Below are positions 47,180-56,932 of a stretch of DNA of 64,000 nucleotides, in pieces. The translations under genes and the position numbers were made by a program. The notes beneath the pieces are model-generated. The model ran no database searches. It saw only the letters and a list, made by a program, of their open reading frames with translations, and was not told where the DNA came from. Source of the DNA: Castor canadensis (lineage: Eukaryota; Chordata; Mammalia; Rodentia; Castoridae); assembly GCF_047511655.1 (NCBI RefSeq), contig NC_133394.1:56638501-56702500 (forward strand). Reading direction: 5' to 3'. How positions within the stretch are numbered: the first letter of the stretch is position 1; every line of letters begins with the position of its first letter.

Positions 47180-49415
47180 TGTTGTTACTAAATGGTTGAA
47201 GATTTACATCCCAAATATATTTCTTGCAGCAATACACTGTATAGATTCAAGGGGCAAAGTGTCAAAAGCCTAGGTTTTATACACACTCACACTTAAATCT
47301 GTGTAGATGGGTACATGCATAAGGGTGGGTGCAAGTAGGGCACGAAGGTAGACATGGAAAATGGAGTGGTAAGAGAAGGGGTAACAATATTTGCACCTCT
47401 AATGTGTTTTATTAATCTCATCACTGAAATGACTCTGAGGGGCAGGCACAAGTGATAAGAAAGTGAGATTCAATAAAGCCAAACTCCAGCAAATTCCCCC
47501 ACATTTTAAAATCAGAGGTCTTTATAATCTAGAGCCAACTGTGTTCTTCAGAGCTCAAAGTAGCAGATGTGCTCCCCCATAATCCTGTGCTTCCTCTATC
47601 TCCCTTCTTTATACACAGAGGGGACTGAGCCAGAGAGAGGTATAACTTCCCCCTCCTCAAAGCTAATGGAAACAGAGAGAAAAAATAGAATTTCTAGTAA
47701 AGATTGGGGTGCCTACAAGAACAGGAGACCATCCTTTCTGTCCCCATGAAGGGGATCTATTTTGAGCGTGGACTTCTTCTTTAGATCCCATGAGACATGA
47801 TTAAGGACAGAGATTTGGAGAGAGGGGACATGATGAGGTCCAAGGAGCACTCCGCCCTTAGCTCATCAGCTCTTGTTAGCAGATGGACCCCTCATGTGCC
47901 TGCTGACTGACCTGACAGCATGCTGAAGGGTGAGAAGTGGGCTACTGTCTTGGACAGTGTCTGCAGCCAGTATGAGCTATGTGGAAAGAGGCTTACTCCA
48001 GGCTAAAAGCCCAAGAATCAATGGCCAAACCTGGCAAAGGACAGCCAGTGCCTGAAGGAATGTTCCCTAAATGAGCTCCTCTTTGACAAAGGATGTTGGG
48101 ACCTCCTCACCAGCCTAGGTGGACATTGAACAGAAGTCAGGGTCAGTGGAGAAGAGGTGTGTGAGTCTGCCCTCCTCTCTCACCTTCTCTTGAAAAGAAA
48201 GGGGAACAAGATGGATTCAGGTCCCTTCCAGAAGACCTACTCTAAGGCAGAGGAAGAAGACAACTTTTGAATTAAGTTTGAGAACCAAATTCAACTGCTC
48301 CAATAACCCACATAGGCTTAAAAAAATCCATAAAAACCAGCCAAGGGATTGTTAAGGAAGCCAATGCTAGAGGAACAGGTGAAGGATGGTCATTTATCAC
48401 AGCTGCTAGGAAAATTATAAAAATATATACAATTTTTGTATTTATAACCCTCCCCTCACACAATAAGCACAAGGCAGGCATAGTCAGCACACCAATTATA
48501 GTGTCATTCTTTCCTCTGTGGAACCCTGACTGGTGGTGACCAGAGGAATGTCGCCAGTACTTCATGTCCCTTCTGAAGACTTCCCCCAAGGCACTGAGAT
48601 TCCTCAAAGCTGGCCAAAGATGTACCTATTTTCCACAGTTACCTCTCTAGACCTTCCAGCCTCCGTTTGGCATGTACCTCCCATTTACCTGAGTCATTCT
48701 GGCTGATTCTATTCATCACAGCTGAGATGGACACAGAGGGCCCAGCAACCTCTCCAGGACCAGTAGATCAAACTTCTAAAATCTGCCCACACTGGGCAGG
48801 TCTTGCTCTCCTTGGTGGCAGGGAAGGTTGGGAGGCCCTGGCATGGTGTGTGGCTTGTTTCTCCTGTGTGGAGGAAGCTCAGCTTCCTCTGGTGGAAGAG
48901 AGTGACTGCTCCAAAAGAAGCAGGGACCGGAAAGGCAAAGAGAAAGCACTGGCAGAACTTGATCCTGGCTTCATTGACCCAAAGGCCAGATACGACCCTC
49001 CCTCCCCAGTTACATGGGTGAATCAATTCTGAAAACAGATCACAACACCCCTTCCTTTGAAATACAGAAATGTAGTACATCCAGGTGTGAGCCCTGCTCC
49101 TGGTCACTCTGTGAGCTTTCCCAATCAGAGAGCCACCAGCTGTCAGGAGCCAAGAAGACCAGGTCTCTCAGTCAAGCCAATTGTTCCCCTTGACATCAGC
49201 CCATGCACGTCCCAAAGGCCCATCCTCCTAAGCTTTGGAAGAAGTGGGCATCCTGCCCTAACACCACTCAACTTTCACCAAACATACATAATGTATTTCT
49301 TTTTTAGAAATCAGAGTGAAACTAGTAACAATTGAAGTAGTTTGCAGATCATGGTAAAATATCTTTCACTGTTTTACAGAATCTAGGATATAGCATTACA
49401 AATATTAAAAAAAAA
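47180..49415. other. no recognised gene
   Basis: Overlapping frames of 121 codons (48667-49032, plus) and 132 codons (48709-49107, minus) share the same DNA. Neither has a recognisable domain and both start at arbitrary positions. A short MIR-like piece lies near 47600-47650. Confidence 0.4.
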
Positions 49416-49419
49416 ACTA

Positions 49420-49740
49420 GGCTGGGTGTGGTGACTCACAACTGTAATTCCAGCTACTCAGGAAACTGAGATTGGGATGATCATGGTTCAGTGTGAACCC
49501 AGACAAAAAAGTGAGCCAGAGATCATCTCAACAAACAATCTGGGTGTTGTGGTACTCATCTGTAACCTCAGCTAGACATAAGGCATAAGTAGGAGGATCA
49601 CAGTCCAGGCCACCCTGACAATAAATGTGAGACTCCATCTGAAAAATAACTAAAACAAAAAGGACTGGGGGTATGACTCAATGGTGGAGCACTTGCCTAG
49701 CAAGTACAAGACTGAGAGTTCAAACCCAAGTATTGCCAAA
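49420..49740 (+). mobile_element. trimeric composite SINE (B1 + B1 + ID)
   Basis: First B1-like unit (GGCTGGGTGTGGTGACTCAC, GTAATTCCAGCTACTCAGG), second B1-like unit (AATCTGGGTGTTGTGGTACT, gtaggaggatcacagtccag), then an ID-like unit (GACTGGGGGTATGACTCAAT, agcacttgcctagcaagtac, GAGAGTTCAAACCC) and an A-tail. The clearest example of the three-part arrangement in the window. Confidence 0.9.
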
Positions 49741-49845
49741 AAAAGAAGAAAGGAAGGAAGGAAGGAAGGAAGGATGGGGGGAAGGAGGGAGTGAGGGAGG
49801 AAGGGAAGAAGGAAGGGAGGGAGGGAGGGAGGAAGGAAGGAAAAG
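49741..49845. repeat. (GGAA/GGGA)n microsatellite from the SINE tail
   Basis: Purine-only repeat directly continuing the A-tail of the preceding SINE. Confidence 0.9.
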
Positions 49846-49849
49846 AATA

Positions 49850-50725
49850 CATATTTTCATATTAAACTGATTTTATTATCATTTTCAACAGAATTAACAA
49901 ATAATAATAAAAACTAGTCAAATTCTTTGCCCTTTGACATTCCACAATGAAAAAGCATATTCCCAAGGAAACGAAATATCACCAAGATACTGAAGATACA
50001 ACCGTGTGCTCTGTGTGTGCACATATGCTAGTACATCCACTCGTCAATAAGGCCGTACCATGGGGGTATCTACAAACTAACGATTCCTTTTTAGCAATGA
50101 AGCATTTAAGAAAAGTGGGTCTTTCGTGTTAACAGCTTACTTGAAGATGGTTTGAGGGAAGAATTTTACCTCTTTATGGGGTTTTGTGCTTTTGGTCCAT
50201 TTATGTGGGAACTTTCCTTCAGAACTCAGCATGGCAGAGTTTACTCAGAATTTTTAGAAAATTGTTATAAATTGTGAGAAATGCTACTTAAAAACTTTAT
50301 GAGAACTAAGTAATAATAAATAGAGGCTAAGCATGTAGATTAAAGGACAATTGTGCTATAATAAAAATAAGTAAAATAAGTAATTTTACTCTATCAAGAT
50401 AACTACCTAAATTCTCTTTCTCACTTTGACCTTGATAAAAGTCACCCAGATTCTAAAAGTTTGCTTTGTGATTTCAAGAAGTGTCCCAATAACAATCATA
50501 ATAGCAAGTATCTCAAGATGATCGCTAACTATAAAACAATGTTTATTAGCCATATGCATGTGCATGCGTGTGCGTGCATGTGCGCATGTGGTCAAAGCCC
50601 TAAGACCCTTTTTTTCCTAGGAAGTAGAAATTAAGGTGTAACCATCAACAGAAAAACAGTTGATACATAGAAATGCTCAAGTGTTTATCCATTTCCCTTT
50701 GAAGGCTGCAACAACCTTAAACCAA
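49850..50725. other. no gene; 40-bp alternating tract at 50551-50590
   Basis: Unassigned DNA. 50551-50590 is a strict pyrimidine-purine alternation over 40 bp, mixing CA, TA, TG and CG steps. Confidence 0.6.
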
Positions 50726-50730
50726 ACATG

Positions 50731-50752
50731 TTTTTCTTTCTTTCTTTCTTTC

Positions 50753-50809
<57 letters not shown>

Positions 50810-50852
50810 TTTCTTTCTTTCTTTCTTTCTTCTTTCTTTCTTTCTTTCTTTT
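50731..50852. repeat. (CTTT)n microsatellite
   Basis: About 120 bp of CTTT units with a few CTT interruptions. It creates mirror-image long frames on both strands (50660-50928) that are not genes. Confidence 0.95.
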
Positions 50853-51031
50853 AGCAGTCTTATGTATACCTCTGTGTGGCATATCACCTCCCTACCCCAA
50901 AAGGAGGAGTATCGTAGTGACTTCCTAGTTTTTCATACCAAACATGACTGTTGGTTATCCAGAAAAAAAAAATACAAAACCTATTTGACTCTTTAATGTT
51001 TTTACAATTGTATTTAACTATGAAAGAAGTG

Positions 51032-51036
51032 TTAAG
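51032..51036. repeat. target-site duplication, low side
   Basis: TTAAG directly before the LTR, repeated at 59263-59267 directly after the other LTR. This is the host duplication left by integration. Confidence 0.85.
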
Positions 51037-51380
51037 TGTTAGGAAAAATGCCGCTCACAAAGAAAACTCACAAGCAAAACTCACGTCCAAAGGCAGGGTT
51101 TAATGGCAGGCATGAGCCATCTGGCTGACCCAGGAAAGATGGTGCAGGAAGAGAGCTAGTTCCAGCCAGGCATGGTTTTTACAGAAGAGGGAGGGTAAGA
51201 GGTTGGCGCATGTGCAGGGGTCACTGATGGGGGTGGAGCTTGGGTGGAGCTTGTCTTGGAGCACAGGGAAATCTTGTTAAATGGCAGGGCTGTTATTGGG
51301 AATGGCTCCATTTTCCAAGAGGTGAGGCCTGAGGATAAAATGCTGCTGATTTATAAAATGGCTGCTTTATTGTTCTATCA
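51037..51380 (-). mobile_element. 3' LTR of the provirus
   Basis: 344 bp, from TGTTAGG to TTCTATCA on the plus strand. Minus-strand reading shows a decayed TATA-like TAAAAA region, an ATTAAA polyadenylation signal (51099-51104) followed by T/G-rich sequence, and a tandem AAGCTCCACCC motif. It has a block of about 19 bp near 51200-51220 (containing GGCGCATGTGC) that the 5' LTR lacks. Confidence 0.95.
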
Positions 51381-51399
51381 TTCCCCCATTTTTTCTTTA
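51381..51399 (-). other. polypurine tract
   Basis: On the minus strand, AAAGAAAAAATGGGGGAA sits directly against the TGATAGAAC start of the 3' LTR. This is where plus-strand DNA synthesis is primed in retroviruses. One T interrupts the purine run. Confidence 0.85.
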
Positions 51400-51526
51400 A
51401 TAATGAAGGTAGGGCTGAGGATCGGGAATTGGGGTGAAACATTGGTGTCTTTAGCTGCTTCCTGCTGGCAGGGGGCATTGTATGAGGCAGGATCCTCAGG
51501 TTCCTGTGGCGTCCTGTATGGGGCCT

Positions 51527-53016
51527 TTACAGCAGTTTTTCTGGGCGTTTTTGGAGAGGTTGATATCCCTGGAGGTACAATTGGTTAAAGTTTTGATTAG
51601 CAATAGCAGACATGCAGTCTAAAAGAAATCTTTGTACCATTCTTATGATACAAGGGAGGAAGCTTAAGAATATGAGAGCAAGAAACATAGGCATTAGGAT
51701 GGGCATCAGTGAGGAGAACCACTGTGAAATGTTCCCTAGAGGAATCCAAGAGCCCTCCAACTCCCTTCTCCATTTTTCTAATTGATCCTGGAGTTGCCTA
51801 ATTTAATTTTTACTACTCCCGACTGGTTAACATAGAAGCAGTACTCTTCTTGTAAAAATAGGCAGAGACCACCCTTCTCTGCTGTGAGAGGTCAAGGCCT
51901 CATTGGTTTTGGAGTACAACTGAGGCTAGGGAGTCAAGTTGTTTCTGTAAGGTTAGAATAGTCTTAGCTACCATTTGAAGATCACTTATCAATTGATTAG
52001 AGAATTTTGTGTAGTAGTGGACAGAGGTTCCTATTTCTGCAGCCCCCATTCCCATGGCAGCTGTTATTCCCAGGGTAGCTAACCAGGGAATACCCTGAAT
52101 TGCCCTTTTAGATTGAAGGCATGTGGTGAGGGGGATGGGTAGGTCCTGATCTTCTGTAATAATATCCATGTCAGGAACCAAAAATACCAGAGTGCAGATA
52201 CCCTTCCAGGCTTGGGGTAAGCAGGGGTGTACACTCTGACTGCATAGAAAGAGAGTCCTGGGAATGGAGGGGCAACAGATATTGTTTCCAGTTTTGTTGG
52301 CTGTCCTAGTGGTGTGACATTTTTTGGCCACCAGGGAGCCCACCTCAACTATCCCTGAGGAACTCTGCAGGCAAAGAGGGGCTGGCTGGGAGAGGGGAAC
52401 TGGGGAAAGAGTGGAGGCAGTGGGCCTTTTGGTGAAAGAACAGTTTAAGGTAAAGGGTGTGGAAATGTTTATGGGGCTAGCGATGACTTGAGAAGGGCCA
52501 GTCTGCTGACACATCCAACAACCACAGGCTAGAGTAAGACTGGTGTGGTTGAGTAGTTGATGAGTTTGGTATTTATGACTTGGAGGAGAAGGGTTTCAGA
52601 AAGGGACAGCGTGTGTAAAGGAATTTTAAGAGGCTTTCTGGTGGGAAAGAATAAGTCATTCAGTCTTTGAGGTACCTGGGTGTGGAGGACCTTCCAGAGG
52701 GCCTCATCCTGGACTCCATCTCCATCAGATATACCAAGCTGTGAGAGGTAAGTCCAGCATACCTGTTGCCATGGCAACAGTAGCCAGCATGGTCATCTTT
52801 GCTGATATCTGTCCAATATTTTTGATTAAGATGTTAGCATAAAGTGGCAGTGCTATAGCATGCCTTTTGCCTGATGGTATATGCTATAAGTGGCTGGCAT
52901 GGGCAAGGAGGGAGGCCCTGAATTGCAAAGGTCCAAGTCATAAGAAAGAAGAGAGCACAAGGAGGAAGGCACACAGGGTGAGGTATCCAAAACAGAGTGC
53001 TGCGCAATGGGGCCAT
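51527..53016 (-). pseudogene. env: env remnant (surface and transmembrane subunits)
   Basis: Envelope gene relic. It starts at an ATG at 53016 with a signal-peptide-like segment (charged start, then a hydrophobic stretch), in a frame that stops at 52834. A second frame (52529-52777) carries a surface-subunit stretch beginning near QQVCWTYLSQLG. A third (51900-52514) has the CWMC motif just upstream (52509-52520), a QSKR|AIQ-like cleavage region, a hydrophobic fusion-peptide-like run and the heptad region. That frame ends at a TGA at 51900-51902. A one-base shift follows, in the region of the conserved disulfide motif, where the first Cys of the expected CC pair reads Tyr. The membrane anchor and tail are in another frame (51527-51760). 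Non-functional. Confidence 0.9.
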
Positions 53017-53416
53017 CTCCAGTCAGGGGGAGAAGTTGCCCACAGGCCAATACTTAGGACAGAAGGGATGAGGATGAGAATTATCCACAGAAAGGGATGG
53101 AGTGAAATCATAGGTGGTGCGGCTTACAGTAAGGCAAAGAGAATGTTGGAAAATGAGTAGATTTCTTCAGGAGTAAACTCTGAGAAAGTACCTTGGAAGT
53201 GAAGGTCAGCTATCCAATCTATGAAGCAGAGGTAAAGAAGGTATGAGAAGGGAGGGAGGCTGATTGTGTTGGGATGTGGGAAGAGTAAAATCTCAGAGTA
53301 GAGTGCATGTATGAAAGAGTAAAAGCATGGGCAGGCATTGACAGGAAAGAATGGGAGGGGAGAAGTATAAAGAATGAGTAGGCGAGATGCCAGGTCCCCA
53401 GACCTAGGGCTCCTGC
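53017..53416 (-). other. pol-env spacer
   Basis: About 400 bp between the last pol-frame stop and the env ATG. Gammaretroviral env usually overlaps the end of pol, so either a spacer is native to this lineage or an env leader has decayed. No long frame is visible. Confidence 0.5.
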
Positions 53417-54594
53417 TTATGCCCTGGGAGTCTCCGTGGGTGTGTCTCCATCTTCTGGGATCCTGGGGAGGCAGGAGATCTTTATTTTTGTTGGTCCTGT
53501 AAGAAGAGATTGATAGGTCTTTTGTGGGGCTGCCAGTTTTAGATTTTGAACATGTACCCAGGAGGGAAATCCTGCTAGCTTAGTAGCCGTGGGGGTGGTG
53601 AGGATGACCTTAAATGGGCCTCTCCACTTTTCTTGTAGGTGGCCGGATGTGGCTGTACTTTTTAGATAAACCAGATCTCCCGTTTGGAGGGAGGGAGTTA
53701 TTGTGGTGGTGTCAGAGGGCTGTGGCAACTGATCATGAGCATGAGACCAAAGGAGAGAGTGAAGAAAAGTGAGGAGAGGATTGAGGAGAGTGAGGGAAAT
53801 GTTAGGGGGTTCTGGTTGAACCATGATAGTGAGGAGTGGATGGTCATAGAGGAGCTCAAAGGGGCTGAGCATGAGTGGTCTTTTTGGGAGGGCCCGGAGG
53901 TGGGGAAGGACAAGGGGTAGGAGCTTTGTCCAGTCTAGGTAGAGCTCGAGGGAGAGTTTGGTGAGAGTATTTTTCAGTGTGTGATTGGTATGCTCAACTT
54001 TACCTGAAGATTGGGATGACAGAGAACGTGAAATCTCCAGTGAATATTTAAGGCTTGTGCCAATTTTTGGGAAATAGAGGAAACAAACTCAGGCCCATTG
54101 TCTGACTGGATGGAGGCCAGGAGACCAAACCATGGGATGATGTCTGTGACCAAAATCGTTGTTACTGTAGAGGCCTTTTTATTGGTCATAAGGAAGGCCT
54201 CCACCCATCCTGTGAAGGTGTCTACCAATACCAGGAGGTACTTAATCTTCTTTACTGGAGGCATATGTGTGAAGTCCACCTGCCAGTCCATGGCAGGGAG
54301 GCATCCCCTGGCTTGGTGGGTTGGAAAGGGAGGGGTCTGATATTGGAGTTGGGGTTTGTGTGCTGGCAAATTGAGCAGGATTGGGTAATTTGTTTAAGGT
54401 ATTGTATGTCTCCTGGAGATAGGGAAAGGGATTGGCGGAGAAAGGTGTAAAGAACATGAAGATTAGGATAAAAAAGTGTGTGTAAATAGGAGAGAAGAGT
54501 TTTAACTTCAGAAGGGGGAAGAGAGTTTAGTGAGGGGGGAAGAAACTGGGGTAAGGGGGTACATGGTCAATTGGGGTGCAGTTTGGAGGGCTGC
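53417..54594 (-). pseudogene. pol: pol remnant: integrase
   Basis: Integrase region. An N-terminal CxxC (tgctcaatttgc, near 54370-54385) remains from the zinc domain. The catalytic core is in the frame 53974-54369, with the first Asp in VDFTHMPP and the second in QSDNGPEF. The third acidic residue lies just past a one-base shift near 54010, in another frame. The C-terminal part (53417-53872) has GDLVYLK and WRGPFKVILTTPTATKL, a GPY/F-type module as found in gammaretroviral integrases. At least two frame breaks make it inactive. Confidence 0.9.
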
Positions 54595-55479
54595 TCACTT
54601 GGCCTCTGTATATGCTCGGTTATTTCCTCTGGTAATTATGGAAGACATAGTTTGGTGGGCTTTGCAATGAGTAATGCCTACCCAGGAAGGAAGGCGTGAA
54701 GCCTCTGAGACCTGGGCTATTAAGGCAGCATTGATAATGGGAGTTCCTCTTGTAGTTAGGAATCCTCTTTCCTTCCAGATAGCAGAGTGGGACAATAAAG
54801 TGTGAAACACATATTTAGAGTCAGTGTAAATGTTGACAGTTTTGTCTTTTGCCAGGATTAGAGCTCTGGCCAGGGCAGTCAATTCTGCCCTTTGGGAAGT
54901 AGTACCCAAAGGGGGAGGGCGTGCCTCAATGATGGCAGAACCAGACATGATGGTGTATCCAGACCTTTGCTGTCCATTGTGAATGAAGGAGCTGCCATCA
55001 ATTAACCAAGTGTAATCAGCCTGAGAAAGGGTGCCCTCCTGAATATGGTCTGGGCAGGGGAGGAGTTCCTCAAGGATCTCGGGGCAGGAGTGAACAAGGG
55101 GTGTTGAAGAGAGAGGAAGAAGAGTGGCTGGGTTAAGTGGGGGACACGAGATGAAAGTTAGAGTGGGATCCTCCACCAAGGCCACCTGGAGGGATAGGAT
55201 ATGGGAGGGGGGCATAGAGTAAAGTCCCTTATATGTGAGGAGTTCCAAGAGGATATGGGGGGAGTAGACAGTAAGGGGGGACCCAAAGGTAAGCTTTTTG
55301 CTTTCCTGGATCAAGAGAGAGGTGGCTGCCAGGGCCCTAAGGTATGGCCCATCCCCTGGTTGTGGGGTCTAACTGTTTGGAGAGGTATGCTACTGGAGCA
55401 AAGGAGGGCCCTATATTGTGTCCTAGAACTGCTAGGGCAAACCCTTGCCTCTCAGAAATGCAAAGGAAGAAGGGACAAG
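54595..55479 (-). pseudogene. pol: pol remnant: RNase H and connection domain
   Basis: RNase H degrades the RNA strand of the RNA-DNA hybrid. The frame 54595-55314 (239 codons) is the longest in the provirus. It carries the catalytic Asp of LIDGSS (residue 106), Glu of SQRAELTAL (144) and Asp of IYTDSKYVF (165), plus KAHQ. The fourth acidic position, in the NNRAYTEA segment (residue 235), is Tyr rather than the usual Asp. A frameshift near 55340 separates it from the upstream connection domain. Confidence 0.9.
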
Positions 55480-56579
55480 TGAGGTCCGGCAGGTGAAGTG
55501 ACAGGGCTTATAATAGGGCTTGTAAGAGGGTTTTAAAATGACTTGACACAGGCTGAGAGGGGTCCAGGGGCTCTTGGATGGGACCCCTGGATGCTTCATA
55601 TAGAGCTTTGGCCATTAGACTGAAGTTGGGCACCCAGGCTCTGAGATAGCCTGCCAGGCCAAGGAAGAAGAGAATTTTGGCCTTGGTGGTGGGGGCAGGG
55701 AGAGAGGTTAACAGGGCCTTGCGATCTCAGGTGATAGTCTTGTGAGTAGGGGAGAGAGACAGGCCCAGGTAAGTCACCTGGGTGAGAGAGAGTTGAGCCT
55801 TGTTAGGGGACACCTGGTATCCCTTTTTTCCCAGAAAATTAAGCAGGAGGGCAGTGTGTTGTTGGCTGTCCTCAAGGGAGGGACTGCAGAGCAGGAGGTC
55901 ATCTACATACTGGAGGAGTTTACTTGGGGAGAGATGGAGGCTAAGGAGGTCCCTAGCCAGAGCTTGGCCAAAGAGGTGGGGACTGTCCCAGAAACCCTGA
56001 GGCAGAACAGTCCAGGTCAGTTGTTGGGAAGTATGAGAATCGATCAGTCCAGGTAAAGGCAAAGAGGTCTGGGGACTGTGGGTGGACAGGGATAGTGAAG
56101 AAAGCATCTTTTAGGTCCAGGACTGTGAAATGGGTGGTGGTACCAGGGATGAGAGACAGGAGAGTGTAGGGATTGGGTACCACCAGGTGTATAGGAGTCA
56201 TTGCCACGTTGACTAAGTGGAGGTCCTGTACCAACGGATAAGACCCATTGGGCTTTTAAAAAGGCAGAATAGGAGTGTTATAGGGGGAGCGGATTGGGCG
56301 AAGCAGGCCCTTAGCAAGAAGCTCTGAAATGATAAGCTTTAATCCCTGTAAGTGGATTAGAGAAATGTGATATTGAGGTTAGTTTGGGAAAACAGAGGGA
56401 TCCTTGAGAGTAATAACAATTGGCTCATGATGTGTAGTGACTGCAGGGTTTTGGAGGTCCCACACAATGGGGTCCACCAGTATAGTGGGTAAGGGCAAGG
56501 GGTTGGGAGGGGCTTGTGGAAGCAGGGCACCCAAAACAGCAAGGAGGAAGACAAGGGGCTAATGGGTTGTGGCTTAAGA
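55480..56579 (-). pseudogene. pol: pol remnant: reverse transcriptase
   Basis: Copies RNA into DNA. The fingers/palm part (55953-56234) has the first catalytic Asp region FTVLDLKDAFF and a VVPNPYTLL stretch. After a frameshift near 56040 the second frame (55727-56107) has LPQGF and the polymerase motif YVDD (55898-55909), then a YLGLSLSP primer-grip-like end. Stops are seen at 56256-56258 (TAA), at the end of the second frame near 55727 (TGA), and at 55508-55510 (TAA). The motif order and YVDD are intact, but the gene is dead. Confidence 0.95.
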
Positions 56580-56932
56580 GGGAGTGGGTGTAAGGTGAGA
56601 GTGGCCTGGAATTTTAACACAATGTCCCTTCCCAAGATTGGGGTGGAGCAATTAGGGAGGACTAGCAAGGAGTGAGTACAAAGTGTATCTCCCAGTGTGC
56701 AGGTTAAAGGAAAAGTCATTAAGGGCTGTGTAGGAGTTCCCTCCATCCCGACTATGGAAGTTAAAGGAGGCTTGGTAGGTCTCCAGAACTCCAGCAAGGC
56801 AGAAAAAGTGGCACCGGCATCTATGAGGAGCGGGATAGGCCTACTGTCAATTATGGCCATTACCCTGGGCTCCCATGAAGTTATGGTTGTTGTGCCTGGG
56901 AGTTCTGGGCTCCAACTGTCATCAGCCATAGT
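56580..56932 (-). pseudogene. pro: pro remnant: aspartic protease
   Basis: Retroviral aspartic protease, which cuts the polyproteins. Part of the open frame 56357-57019. The active-site stretch LLIDAGATFSAL has Ala (codon 56816-56818) where the catalytic D-T/S-G triad needs Thr or Ser, a single-base change. The flap-like region and the C-terminal ILGRDIVLKF helix are present. The same frame carries nucleocapsid sequence upstream with no stop between the two, unlike the usual gammaretroviral gag-stop-pol layout. The frame stays open into what should be early reverse transcriptase but appears shifted there. Confidence 0.9.

Noticed and set aside
48667..49107. 121- and 132-codon frames on opposite strands
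   Set aside because: They cover the same DNA, have no recognisable domain, no splice or promoter context and arbitrary starts.
50660..50928. Frames rich in Phe/Leu/Ser or Lys/Glu
   Set aside because: Produced by the (CTTT)n repeat on both strands.
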